The position numbers and the translations under genes were made by a program. 64,000 nucleotides of DNA from Polymorphobacter_B sp038225475 (GTDB lineage: Bacteria; Pseudomonadota; Alphaproteobacteria; Sphingomonadales; Sphingomonadaceae): the NCBI GenBank assembly GCA_038225475.1, contig JBBRRA010000006.1:1-64000 (forward strand). Reading direction: 5' to 3'. This document shows positions 8,615 through 17,465 of this stretch, piece after piece. The notes under the pieces were generated by a model. The model was not told the origin of the DNA and searched no databases. It was given only the letters and a program-made list of their open reading frames with translations. Numbering within the stretch: position 1 is the first letter of the stretch; each line of letters opens with the position of its first letter.

Positions 8615-9436
8615 ATGCAAAACGGTCTTCACTTCATTTCGGGGCTGCCACGGTCGGGCTCGACCCTGCTGTCGGCGCTGCTGCGGCAGAACCCGCGCAT
8701 CCATGCCGCAATGACCAGCCCGGTCGGCAGCCTCGTGACGCAGCTGATGCGCACGATGAGCCAGGAAAACGAAGGCGCGGTGTTCATCGACGACGAGCAG
8801 CGTGCGCGCATCCTGTGTGCGGCGGTCGACGCGTTCTACGCCGATATCCATCCGGTGAAGACGGTGATCGATACCAACCGGCTATGGTGTTCAAAATTGC
8901 CGACGCTGGCGGCGCTTTGGCCGGATGCCAAGGTTATCGCCTGCGTTCGCAACCCGGCATGGGCGCTCGACAGCATCGAGCGGCTGACGCGTCGGAACGC
9001 GCTCGAGCCGTCGGGCATCTTCAAGTTCGATCCCGGCGGCACCGTCTATTCGCGCGCCGAGGGGCTGATGAGCGGTACCGGCATGATCGGCTTTGCGCTG
9101 AACGCGCTGCGCGAGGCGGTGTTCGACGCGCGACGGGAACGGCTGCTGCTGGTGCGCTTTGAGAAGCTGACCGCCGACCCGGCGCAGGCGCTGGCCGCGA
9201 TCTACGATTTCCTCGGGCTGCAGCCCTTCACCCACCAGTTTCAGGACATCGAGCCCGACTACGACGCGATGATGTTCGATGCGCGCCTCGGCGCACCTGG
9301 GCTGCACACGGTCGGGCCGCGCGTCGTCAGCCCGGTGCGCCAGACTGTGCTACCGCCGGACCTGTTCGCGAAATATGCGAGCGACGCCTTCTGGGACGCT
9401 CCGGACGGCCTGCCGGAAAAGGTTCGCCTGATTTAG
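8615..9436 (+). CDS. Sulfotransferase family protein
   Basis: 273 aa from ATG 8615, 50 bp after the second glycine-rich gene on the same strand. The N-terminus holds the PAPS 5'-phosphosulfate loop (SGLPRSGSTLLSALL), and about residues 105-120 hold the 3'-phosphate-binding segment (KVIACVRNPAWALDSIERL). These are the two signatures of the P-loop-like sulfotransferase fold. Such enzymes move sulfate from PAPS to hydroxyl or amino groups of sugars, lipids or tyrosines. The acceptor is unknown. The position after two secreted PEP-CTERM proteins suggests that a surface glycan or these proteins could be sulfated; this is inference. The frame is open upstream, but earlier starts would run into the preceding gene. 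Confidence 0.85.
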   Translation: MQNGLHFISGLPRSGSTLLSALLRQNPRIHAAMTSPVGSLVTQLMRTMSQENEGAVFIDDEQRARILCAAVDAFYADIHPVKTVIDTNRLWCSKLPTLAALWPDAKVIACVRNPAWALDSIERLTRRNALEPSGIFKFDPGGTVYSRAEGLMSGTGMIGFALNALREAVFDARRERLLLVRFEKLTADPAQALAAIYDFLGLQPFTHQFQDIEPDYDAMMFDARLGAPGLHTVGPRVVSPVRQTVLPPDLFAKYASDAFWDAPDGLPEKVRLI

Positions 9437-9717
9437 GGAATTATATTCAGAAGCTCATTGCAGGCCAGCAGCCAGATAGATGAGCGTCCGGTTTCGGGAA
9501 GCTCGAGGGGCGGCGTGACCCTCCGTGACCGGGTCTTCTCGACGGATGAGGTAGCTGAACGAGGGCCAGCTTTGCCGCCTCCGACGCCCGGGAGCTGCCA
9601 GGCAGCAGGCGGCCCCATTCGCGCGGCGGCGACCTTAAATTCAAAAACCCCGTCAAAAAGACGTCCCAGCCCTTCCCGTTGCTGCCGCTATAGTACGATC
9701 AACCATTCGCCACGGGT

Positions 9718-10629
9718 TCAACTCAGCACGACCCCCGCCTTTACGCGGCGGTCGACCATCAGTTCGAATACATCCGGCCGGGCATAGTGGCCGACGCAGT
9801 CGAAATCGTATTTGGCACGAGGCAGCGCACCGACGTCGAATTCGGCAAACAGCACCGTCTCGCGGCCATAGACCGGACCCGCCAGCAATTCGCCCAGCGG
9901 ACCGACGATGACCGATCCGCCTCGGATCATAACGTCGTCGACCCGGTCACCTCGGTAGTCGGCGGGGAGATCACAGCGCTCCAGCCACTGCACGGCTGAG
10001 AGCACAAAACATCGGCCCACCAGCGCGATATGCCGCATCGATAAGGACCAGGTATCGCGATCATCGACCGTCGGCGCGCAATAAATCTCGATCCCCTGCG
10101 CATACATGGCGGTGCGCAAGAGCGGCATGTAATTTTCCCAGCAGATCACCGCGCCCACGCGTCCCAGCGGGGTTGCGATTACCGGAATGGTCGAACCGTC
10201 CCCCTGTCCCCACACGATCCGTTCCATCGCTGTTGGCATTAACTTACGATGCTTGCCGAGCAGGGTGCCGTCTGCACCGAAGAAAACCACCGTGCAGTAA
10301 AGCGTGCCGCCATCGCGCTCGATGACGCCGACCACCAGCATCATGGCATGCGCTGCTGCGATTTCCCCGATCGCCGCAGTCTCCATACCTGGGACGGAAA
10401 TTGCGGCGGCGTGATAGCGCGCAAAATCATCGCGCCCGGCATCGCTCCGACTGCCGAGGCGGGCGCCGAAGTCCATTCCCTTCGGATAACCGCCGACGAA
10501 CGCTTCCGGAAAAAGCGCCAGTTTGGCACCCCCGGCGGCAGCCTCCGCTGCAAGTCGAGCAAGCTTCAGGATCGTTGCGGGCGTGTCGAACAACACGGTT
10601 CCTGCCTGCACTACCGCTACAACCGCCAT
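9718..10629 (-). CDS. Nitrilase / carbon-nitrogen hydrolase family protein
   Basis: 303 aa from the ATG ending at 10629, which has GGAGCAGCAAT just upstream; an earlier in-frame ATG lacks this. The catalytic triad of the family is visible: Glu in LFPEAFVGGYPKG, Lys in LLGKHRKLMPT, and Cys in GAVICWENYMPLL. The CWENYMPL context is typical of true nitrilases, which convert nitriles to carboxylic acids and ammonia, rather than amidases. The physiological nitrile is unknown. The gene is monocistronic. The gap 9437-9717 to its right-hand neighbour contains no convincing gene. Confidence 0.9.
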   Translation of the reverse strand: MAVVAVVQAGTVLFDTPATILKLARLAAEAAAGGAKLALFPEAFVGGYPKGMDFGARLGSRSDAGRDDFARYHAAAISVPGMETAAIGEIAAAHAMMLVVGVIERDGGTLYCTVVFFGADGTLLGKHRKLMPTAMERIVWGQGDGSTIPVIATPLGRVGAVICWENYMPLLRTAMYAQGIEIYCAPTVDDRDTWSLSMRHIALVGRCFVLSAVQWLERCDLPADYRGDRVDDVMIRGGSVIVGPLGELLAGPVYGRETVLFAEFDVGALPRAKYDFDCVGHYARPDVFELMVDRRVKAGVVLS

Positions 10630-10844
10630 ATTGCTGCTCCGCATTTCCCACTGAGAACGGTGTAGCACCCAACCTTATCGTGCGTTCGAGTAATCATCGT
10701 GAGGTTGACGGCTTCCAACGACTGCTTCGGGCCCCGTGCCTGAAGCTATCGCCAGCTGGCCATCGACTAGTCGCCCAAGATATCCATGGGAGGCGCGGCA
10801 CTTTCACTGCTTGCCTGCCAATGGCATTTTCGTACCCTGTAGCC

Positions 10845-11057
10845 ATGACAAAGCGGACCACTCCATCGGACGCGGAAAGCGTAACAGTCGCTGATGACAT
10901 GCAGCACATCGTCAAGGACAAGCGCGAAGGTTGGCGGGCGAGCAGCAGCAAGGCTCGCCGACGTCAGCGGCGCTACACCAAGTTGCTCGTCGGACACCTT
11001 CTCAGAACTGGTGGCGAAGTCGCCGACACCGATGATGATGCAGCACCGGAAGTTTAA
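10845..11057 (+). CDS. Small basic hypothetical protein
   Basis: 70 aa starting MTKRTTPSDAESVTVADDMQ. The centre is strongly basic (SSSKARRRQRRYTK) and the tail acidic (DTDDDAAPEV). No family is recognised. Its charged layout resembles small nucleic-acid-associated proteins, but no function is claimed. The ribosome site is weak. The frame is open upstream to 10401, but that part looks non-coding. Confidence 0.4.
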   Translation: MTKRTTPSDAESVTVADDMQHIVKDKREGWRASSSKARRRQRRYTKLLVGHLLRTGGEVADTDDDAAPEV

Positions 11058-11180
11058 CAGGTAGCGGCCCAGACTGGTGGTGTACCGATATCAGTCTCCC
11101 GCCCGAGCGGCCGCTTTGCCGTTATGGAGCTTAGAAAGCCGCCAGTCCGAAAACGGCCCCGAGCTTTGCGAAGACCGTCG

Positions 11181-12221
11181 TTACTCCAACAAGGAACGGC
11201 GTGGCGACGAAGAGGCCCCACCCATAGCCGGCCGATCGAGCGACGGCGTTGGCGCATCGAGTACCAGCGCCCGCGCTCGCAGGGCCGCGCGCAGATAGGG
11301 CAACTCCATCGCTAGGAAGCGTCGCGGCGTCATGCCGAGGAAGCGCAGGCCGTCGCGGATAAAATGCGACGCGTCATGATAGCCGGGCGGCGTCAGCGCT
11401 ACGTCGGAGCCGTCCTGCAAAAGCATCGCGGTGATCGCGCGAATGAAGCGCGCCCGCACCGCCAGCAGTTTCGGCGGGAAGCCGAAGTACCGCTTGGTCT
11501 GACGAAGCAAAGCCTGCGGCGTGACGCCGATCTCTACCGCGACGCGGCCAAGTTCGCGCGTCGACTCGTCGACGAGCGATCTGGATATCATCGTGATCAG
11601 TCCCTCATCGACGTGCGCGGGCGGCAGCCGGTCGAGCAGGAACGCATCGAGCAGATTTTTGACTGACAGGTCGCGATCGGACGGTGCAATCGTCGCCAGC
11701 AGGTCCGATGCCCAGCCGACCGGAAGCAGCTCATCCAGTGGCACCAGCTTGTCGCGTACCAGCGCGGCAGAGCGCGCAAACAGCCGCGCCCAGCCGAGTG
11801 GGCTGACATCCACCACGATCGTCACCCCACCAGAAGCCGTGACCGGCATCGCCTGGCTGGTGACGCCGAACAGGCTGACCGAGCCGAGCGGCCCGTACTG
11901 AAGACGCCCTATCTTAACGCCGACCGGCGGCTCGGCGAGGAAGATCCAGATTTGCGCCCACCCCGGCAGCATCCAGCTGCCCGGATCCGTGAACACCGCC
12001 GGGTCGGATTCGAGCACGGCATAGCTCAGGAAATAGGGCCGCAGCGCTTCGGCCGGCCGCTCGTAGCGTAGCGCGGTGCCGGCGGGCAGGCAAAAGTCTG
12101 CAGCGGCTATGCCGGGCGTGTGCGTGCCGCTCTTAATCAATCTTACCCCGCAGAGCCGAACCGTCGATCCAAACAACACGGCATCCGTTCCTGCTCGGAG
12201 CTTAATGGCTAACCGCATCAC
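11181..12221 (-). CDS. AraC family transcriptional regulator
   Basis: 346 aa. The C-terminal third holds the double helix-turn-helix of the AraC family (ELGRVAVEIGVTPQALLRQ, then YHDASHFIRDGLRFLGMTPRRFLAME). The N-terminal 220 residues look like a ligand-binding domain of the kind found in AraC proteins sensing small molecules; no ligand can be named. The 23-bp element at 12239-12261 begins only 18 bp upstream of its start, so it might act on this gene as well as on the broken PEP-CTERM gene on the other strand. It ends about 120 bp from the small basic ORF, with which it is convergent. Confidence 0.85.
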   Translation of the reverse strand: MMRLAIKLRAGTDAVLFGSTVRLCGVRLIKSGTHTPGIAAADFCLPAGTALRYERPAEALRPYFLSYAVLESDPAVFTDPGSWMLPGWAQIWIFLAEPPVGVKIGRLQYGPLGSVSLFGVTSQAMPVTASGGVTIVVDVSPLGWARLFARSAALVRDKLVPLDELLPVGWASDLLATIAPSDRDLSVKNLLDAFLLDRLPPAHVDEGLITMISRSLVDESTRELGRVAVEIGVTPQALLRQTKRYFGFPPKLLAVRARFIRAITAMLLQDGSDVALTPPGYHDASHFIRDGLRFLGMTPRRFLAMELPYLRAALRARALVLDAPTPSLDRPAMGGASSSPRRSLLE

Positions 12222-12238
12222 ATTGAGAAGAAAACCAC

Positions 12239-12261
12239 TTTTTGTCAGGAATCGTCAGCGC
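12239..12261 (+). promoter_or_regulatory. Shared element upstream of PEP-CTERM genes, copy 2 (GTCAG-N5-GTCAG)
   Basis: It matches 6693-6715 at 22 of 23 positions. Here both direct repeats are perfect: GTCAGGAATCGTCAGCGC. It lies 77 bp before the first recognisable codon of the PEP-CTERM-like pseudogene, close to the 73 bp seen for the intact gene at 6789. It is also immediately upstream of the divergent AraC gene. Confidence 0.55.
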
Positions 12262-12338
12262 GGCTTGCCCAGCTGCCTATTATGCGGCGCTATCGTCTGC
12301 GGTGATCGAAGCTGGCAGGGCACGCTTGCGAGCGTCAG

Positions 12339-12719
12339 ACTAAATCTTCAGAGAAACTACTCTTCGGGACTGCGCTTGCCGCGGCGCTTTTGGCGTCCGC
12401 TGCGCCGACGGCAACGGCGATCATCTTTAACGATGACTTTAACGGCTAGAGCAGCACCAATAATAATGCGCAGTCGGGCACACGTCTTACGCTCGGCGCA
12501 TTCGGCACTCTTGCGAACTGGTCGAGAACCGGTGCCGACGCTGTGCACGCGGTAGATCGGTCTGGCAGCGGAAATCGGGCCGCCATGCTCTACGGCGGAA
12601 ATGCTACCTACTACGGGGCGGCCGACACGATTTCGCTCCTCACCTCCCTTGCCGCAAACGCGCAGGGCGTCACTTACACGGTCGCCTTCGATGGAGCCGC
12701 AGCCGCCTATTCAGCAGGG
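12339..12719 (+). pseudogene. Broken secreted PEP-CTERM-type protein
   Basis: In one frame, KSSEKLLFGTALAAALLAS forms a clear signal peptide, followed by a mature start IIFNDDFNG of the kind common in PEP-CTERM proteins. Three lesions are visible: no ATG, GTG or TTG start exists where one is expected (ACT stands before AAATCTTCA), a TAG stop interrupts the frame at 12447-12449 just after DDFNG, and the reading becomes unrelated after about 12719, before any PEP-CTERM tail. The frame between (LTLGAFGTLANWSRTGADAV) is otherwise intact, so decay is recent. Downstream, 12720-13097 holds no recognisable gene. Confidence 0.65.
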
Positions 12720-13097
12720 ATCGCGCCTTCTCCAGATCCTTTGCCCCGTGGCGGCCCCCTCCGGTGCGGTCGTGGTCGCGCGCCGCTTGCAAGCCAGCGC
12801 GGGTCCTCTCCGGGATAATTTTGCGCTCGAACTCGGCGACAGAAGCGAAGCTGGTGAATAAAAGGCACCCGCCAGCAGTCGTCGTAGCGGTCTAGGTCAG
12901 ACTGCAAAAGCCAATTCCGCGCGCTTCGAGGCCGCGGACCGTCTCGATCCGCTGGGAGGCTCCAGCGAGCAAGCCGCTGGAGCTTCCCGACGACGCGTGC
13001 GTCGCCGGCGCACATGAAATCGAGACCAGGCGCTGCCGGTCGGCTGCGGTGCCCCGCCGCACAACCGCAGCTATTCCGCCTGCGCTTCTGAGAACAG

Positions 13098-13334
13098 TTA
13101 CCTATTCAGGGAAAACGGTTGAACTGCTATTTCGATCTCGGCGCTGGCGACTGGCGTTACGATGCTCCGCAGAATTTCGATGTCATTTTGCAGGGTGACA
13201 GCATCAAGTCCCTCGAATGCCGTGAGCGCGGTTTTCAACCAGCTGCTCGCGTGCGGGCTCTGAAGCATCGATGTAATCTTTGCATTGGCCGCAACTAGCA
13301 CCGGGTCGGATAGATGGTGCACAATGTTCTCCAA
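13098..13334 (-). CDS. Small hypothetical protein downstream of dabA
   Basis: 78 aa (MENIVHHLSDPVLVAANAKI...). It starts 61 bp after the dabA stop on the same strand and could be the last gene of that operon. It is predicted helical and soluble, with no signal peptide, metal motif or recognised family. If conserved beside dab genes in other genomes it would be a candidate accessory subunit; it could also be chance. Confidence 0.45.
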   Translation of the reverse strand: MENIVHHLSDPVLVAANAKITSMLQSPHASSWLKTALTAFEGLDAVTLQNDIEILRSIVTPVASAEIEIAVQPFSLNR

Positions 13335-13395
13335 TTCTGCGAAACAAAATCGAGGTCACTCTGGCTGCGATGTTCGACAAAGGCCGCTTTTGATC

Positions 13396-15795
13396 TCACG
13401 CCGCGATGTCCGATACGAGGGCGGTAGCGTCGGCCGTAGGTTCCGGTTCCCAGCGTAGATCGCCAGCGTAGCGCCACGCCATGCGGCCGGCGTCGTCGAG
13501 AGCGAACAGGTGCAGCCAGCGGTTGTCGAATAGCTCGCAGAGGCCGGGGTGGCGAGCGAGCACCGCCGTTATCGCATCGCGGGGAGCCTCGATGGCGACA
13601 GTCAGGCGCAGCGGCTCGTGCGCAAGACGGTCGCCGTCGTGCACCGACTGCCACGGCAATCCGGTGCGCAAGGTTCCGCCATTGCCTTCGACGACGCCCA
13701 TCCCGCCGACGACATTGTGGATGAGCTTATTGCCGCCACCGAACAGCGCCGGCGCGACGGTCGAGCCGTAATATTGGAGGCTGATCCAGCTTGCGACGAC
13801 GACTGGCGCGGTCATGATCAGTTCAAGGACGCCAAAGTCAGCGTCGCGATGCCAGTCGTAATCGTGGAGGAAGGCGCGACCGGCGAAGTCGCGGCCGATG
13901 GTGCGTGCGCGCGGTGCGGCGATGAATGCGTTACATCCGGCGAGTGCCCATTCAGGGCGCGTCTCGGCCCAGTCGTGGCTGCGCCGGGCGATGCTTGCGG
14001 GCCCCGCCGCGCGCGGCAAGCGCAGCGCGCGTTCGCCGCGGGCGACGGCGCCGGCTGCAGCAAACCAGTCGCGCGCCTGAGCGAGCGCAGGGGTGACTCC
14101 GGATTTGTCGGCAGCGAATAGCCGAACTTCGTCACGGGTGGTGTCGTGGAGCGCTGCGACGAAATGCGTCGTCGTAGGGATGGCAATGCCGTGGTCCGCC
14201 AGCCCGGTGCGGACGTCTGGATCACTGAGCAAGGCAGCGAGCAACCGGGTGTTGACCTCTCCCGAATAGCCGCCGCACGCGCCGCAATGGAGGGCGCTGG
14301 CGTGGGGATTGTTGACCGCGCTGGCCCCGTGTCCGGCGAGCACGACCAACGGCGCAAAACCGTCGGTCAGCCCCATCGCGCGGAGGATTTTCGCCGCCAT
14401 GGTCACCTTCGTCGCGTCGTCGAGCGCCGGGTCGGGTTGCGGGGCCGGGTCGGCACCGGGCGTGGCGCGCTTCAAGCAGAGCGCATCGCGGACGAGCTTT
14501 GCCACATAGGTGGGAGCGGCGGCCTCGACGAACGCGAACGACGAGATCGCCGCGAGCTTGAAGCGCTCCCATGCTCGAGTGACGCGCACGCCCAACCGCG
14601 CTTCCGTATCGGCGGAGCGGTCGGCGAGGCCACCGGCGCGCGTGACAAGGCCCGGATTGAGCAAGACGGGCAAGCGGTGTTCTGCGATGTCGGAGCCGAG
14701 CCGGAGGTGCGAGGCGGCCAGACCGAAGAAGCCGGCGAAGCCGAGCGTCTGGATGCGCGGGTCGAGTGCTTCGAGCGCGCGCCGGAACACTTCCGAACGA
14801 ACGTCGATGCAGAACGCGACCTGCAGCACTGGCGACGTGACGGGCGACGCCGCCGGAGCCCGAGCCAGCATTGCGCCGATCGCGCGTTGCGCCGCGCGTT
14901 CGGCGGCATCCTGCAGAATCGCGTCGACGACCTGCGCTGCGGTCGGCACCAGTGGAGCGGCGTGGGCCGCGAGCGTGGTCGTCCACTGCGCGCCGATCGC
15001 TGCGCCGTATTGCGCCAGCAGGACCGCGTCCCAGTGCAACCGGATCGTCAGGAAATCGTCGATGGTCGCGTCCTCGCCGCCAGTCAGTTCGGCCTGCCAG
15101 CGCCGATAGCGCGCCGCCTGCGCCCAGCCACCAAGCGTCGTCAGCAGCTGGTGGAAATAGCTGGCCGCGCCCGCCGCCGGGACGCCGAGCCGCGCGGCCG
15201 CCTCGGTCAAGGCCGCTGCGGCAATTTCGGGGGCCGCCGCCACGGTCGCTGCAAAGCCGTGCAGCCCGAGGATTTCCGGCGTCAGATCGTGCGTCGCCGC
15301 CGCTCGCCACACGACATAGGCCGATCGGCCCTGCGGCGCGGCCCACAACGCCTGCCCCTCATCGAACCACCCCGCCGCCCACGTGCCGAACCGATCGGCG
15401 ATAATCGCGGGCCAATCGATGCCCGACGCGGCGGCGGCAAGATCGGCGACCGTTGGCAGGGCAGCGGGCGTCGATGCGGGTTCACGGACCGAAGCTTTCA
15501 GCGCCGCGAGACTGACCGGCCGCTGGGCCGGGGCGGCCGCGTTGAGGGCACCGGCCAGATCGTCGTCGGTGATTGCGCCTGCGGCGATGCGCGACCAATA
15601 CCAATCGCGCGGCATCGTCGTCGCTACGCCGGCAATGCGGCCGAGCCGCGCGGCGACATGGGCCAGATCCTCGCCGGCCTGGCCGAGGAACGGATTGACC
15701 GCCACGGTTGCTGCGAGGGGCCACGCCGGCGGGATGGCATCGGCAGCGGCCCGAATGGCGGCGCGCTGGTCGTCGGCTGTTATAAGGCACGTCAT
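13396..15795 (-). CDS. dabA: Inorganic carbon accumulation protein DabA (DUF2309), beta-carbonic-anhydrase-like subunit
   Basis: 799 aa. The ATG at 15793-15795 overlaps the dabB stop as ATGA; the longer open frame would lie inside dabB. DabA is the cytoplasmic zinc subunit of the DAB complex, which is thought to hydrate CO2 in one direction, driven by the proton motive force through DabB, and so accumulate bicarbonate. The four proposed zinc-site residues are present: C329 and D331 (FCIDVRSE), H489 (LAGHGASAVNNPHAS) and C504 (LHCGACGG), with the last two 15 residues apart as in the Halothiobacillus protein. Nothing suggests loss of function. Confidence 0.94.
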   Translation of the reverse strand: MTCLITADDQRAAIRAAADAIPPAWPLAATVAVNPFLGQAGEDLAHVAARLGRIAGVATTMPRDWYWSRIAAGAITDDDLAGALNAAAPAQRPVSLAALKASVREPASTPAALPTVADLAAAASGIDWPAIIADRFGTWAAGWFDEGQALWAAPQGRSAYVVWRAAATHDLTPEILGLHGFAATVAAAPEIAAAALTEAAARLGVPAAGAASYFHQLLTTLGGWAQAARYRRWQAELTGGEDATIDDFLTIRLHWDAVLLAQYGAAIGAQWTTTLAAHAAPLVPTAAQVVDAILQDAAERAAQRAIGAMLARAPAASPVTSPVLQVAFCIDVRSEVFRRALEALDPRIQTLGFAGFFGLAASHLRLGSDIAEHRLPVLLNPGLVTRAGGLADRSADTEARLGVRVTRAWERFKLAAISSFAFVEAAAPTYVAKLVRDALCLKRATPGADPAPQPDPALDDATKVTMAAKILRAMGLTDGFAPLVVLAGHGASAVNNPHASALHCGACGGYSGEVNTRLLAALLSDPDVRTGLADHGIAIPTTTHFVAALHDTTRDEVRLFAADKSGVTPALAQARDWFAAAGAVARGERALRLPRAAGPASIARRSHDWAETRPEWALAGCNAFIAAPRARTIGRDFAGRAFLHDYDWHRDADFGVLELIMTAPVVVASWISLQYYGSTVAPALFGGGNKLIHNVVGGMGVVEGNGGTLRTGLPWQSVHDGDRLAHEPLRLTVAIEAPRDAITAVLARHPGLCELFDNRWLHLFALDDAGRMAWRYAGDLRWEPEPTADATALVSDIAA

Positions 15796-17360
15796 GCGGA
15801 AAACCCTTGCTGCGCGGTCGATCGAAGGTGCCAGCCGCGGAGCAGCCGGTCGGCGAGCGCATTGACGTACAGCCCGTTGCTCAAGTGGATGCGCAGGCCC
15901 GCCGCCGCGGGATGATAGGCCCACAATGGAAACAGCGCCTGCGCCACCGCGACGAGCCCGAAGCTTATGACCGCAAGGATGATCAGCACCCACTCGAGCG
16001 GCCCTGGCACGGGCGGCGGCGGGACACTGCCGCGGAGGAGCCATTCCGCCGAAAGATGCAGCGCGAAATAGCCGACCGCCGCCGCGGTCGCGAGCGCCGC
16101 CAGCCGCCGCGTCAGCGCCCGCGGAGCCGCGTCGGCGAGACCTTGGGCGAGAAGATAGGCGATGCCGAAAATCAGAATGGCACCGAGCGCGAGCGCCTGC
16201 GCCGACTGCCCGATGATTGCTGCTGCGGCACCGCCGATCACGCCGTAGATGGCCAGCGCGATCAGAAAGGCACGCCCGACTGCGGCCGGGTTCGGCACGG
16301 CAACTGGCCCCGGCCTACGGAACGACGCGATCCGCTCGACCGCCCCGCCGGACGACAGAAATGCGTGCGCCTTGTATAGCGAATGCGCGACGATATGGAG
16401 CAGCGCGAGCGGGAACAACGCGAGCCCGCACTGCATCGTCATGAAGCCCATCTGGGCGATCGTCGACCACGCGAGTGAAGTCTTGACCGCCGATTGCGTC
16501 AACATCACCAACCCGCCGAACAGCGCGGTGAAGCCGCCGACCATCACCAGCGCCGCGAGCACGCCGGGCGACTGCACCAGCACGTCGGCAAAGCGGATCA
16601 ACAGGAAACCGCCGGCGTTGATGACCCCCGCGTGCAGCAGCGCCGATACCGGGGTCGGGGCCTCCATGACCTCGGTCAGCCAGCCATGGACCGGGAACTG
16701 CGCCGACTTGAGGATAGCGGCGATGGCGAGCAGCGCCGCCGCCGCTGTCATGCCACCGTCGGCCCGCGCGGCGGAGTTGATCACCGCGATGTCGCCGGTG
16801 CCGAAGCGGATCGCCAACAGCACGGCGGCGGTGACCAACGCCCCATCGCTGAGCCGGGCGATGACATATTTTTTGCGCGCGACCCGCCGGGCCGCCGGAC
16901 GATGCGGGTAAAACAACAACAGCCGAGTCAGCCCGAGGCTGGTCAGGCTCCAAGCGACGATCAGCACCACGAGGTTGCCGGCAACCACAAGCGTCAGCAC
17001 GCTGGCCAGCGTCACGCCGAGCCAAGCCATGAACCGGCCCTGTCGGGCTTCGCCATCGAGATAGGTCAAGGAAAAACGCGCCACGACCCACCCGACGAAG
17101 GTCACCAGCACCAGCATGATAGCGCTGACGACATCGACGCGGACCGACAGGCCGAGGCCCCGAGCGCCGGCCAGCGGGCTAGTGCCCGGCCCCACCGCAA
17201 CCCAGACCGCGACGGTCGCCAGCGCCGTCGCCACGGCAGCGAGCAACAACGACTCGATCGCCCGCCCCGCGGCGAGCGGCAGGCGTCCGGGCCACCCGGC
17301 CCCGATCGCTGCCGCAATCAGCACCATCAACGGTGCCCCTACCGGAATAAGATAGACCAT
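15792..17360 (-). CDS. dabB: DabB, NADH-dehydrogenase subunit 5-like membrane subunit of the DAB inorganic carbon pump
   Basis: 522 aa with about 13 hydrophobic segments. The core of the proton-translocating ND5/MrpA family is present: LVVLIVAWSLTSLGL, the Lys/His-bearing ILKSAQFPVHGWLTEVMEAPTPVSALLHAG region (quoted in part) and HIVAHSLYKAHAFL. The pairing with dabA by a 4-bp overlap, and the absence of other complex I or Mrp genes nearby, identify it as DabB rather than a respiratory subunit. It anchors DabA and couples it to the proton gradient. The operon starts here, divergent from a LysR gene. Confidence 0.93.
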   Translation of the reverse strand: MVYLIPVGAPLMVLIAAAIGAGWPGRLPLAAGRAIESLLLAAVATALATVAVWVAVGPGTSPLAGARGLGLSVRVDVVSAIMLVLVTFVGWVVARFSLTYLDGEARQGRFMAWLGVTLASVLTLVVAGNLVVLIVAWSLTSLGLTRLLLFYPHRPAARRVARKKYVIARLSDGALVTAAVLLAIRFGTGDIAVINSAARADGGMTAAAALLAIAAILKSAQFPVHGWLTEVMEAPTPVSALLHAGVINAGGFLLIRFADVLVQSPGVLAALVMVGGFTALFGGLVMLTQSAVKTSLAWSTIAQMGFMTMQCGLALFPLALLHIVAHSLYKAHAFLSSGGAVERIASFRRPGPVAVPNPAAVGRAFLIALAIYGVIGGAAAAIIGQSAQALALGAILIFGIAYLLAQGLADAAPRALTRRLAALATAAAVGYFALHLSAEWLLRGSVPPPPVPGPLEWVLIILAVISFGLVAVAQALFPLWAYHPAAAGLRIHLSNGLYVNALADRLLRGWHLRSTAQQGFSA

Positions 17361-17465
17361 TCGATGCGACCCCCAGTGCGGCGACTGGCAGCGTATCTAG
17401 CGCGATGGTCGATCGACTAAAAATACATTACGTCGTTAGGATCATTCTTCTTCGGAGAACGATTG
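17361..17465. promoter_or_regulatory. Divergent promoter region between dabBA and its LysR regulator
   Basis: 105 bp between the dabB start and the LysR ATG. It is AT-richer than its surroundings (AAAAATACATTACG near the centre) and contains GGTCGATCGACT. LysR proteins usually bind such shared regions with a T-N11-A core, but no unique site can be chosen by eye. Confidence 0.5.

Noticed and set aside
9437..9717. Short ORFs between the sulfotransferase and nitrilase genes
   Set aside because: Overlapping frames on both strands, rich in Arg/Pro/Ser, without ribosome sites. The two real genes are convergent here.
10401..10844. Upstream extension of the small basic ORF
   Set aside because: It is antisense to the start of the nitrilase gene and has non-coding composition. 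Only the last 70 codons look plausible.
14146..15915. Long plus-strand open frame (589 codons) opposite dabA
   Set aside because: Antisense to dabA, with Arg-rich low-information translation and no homology that I recognise.
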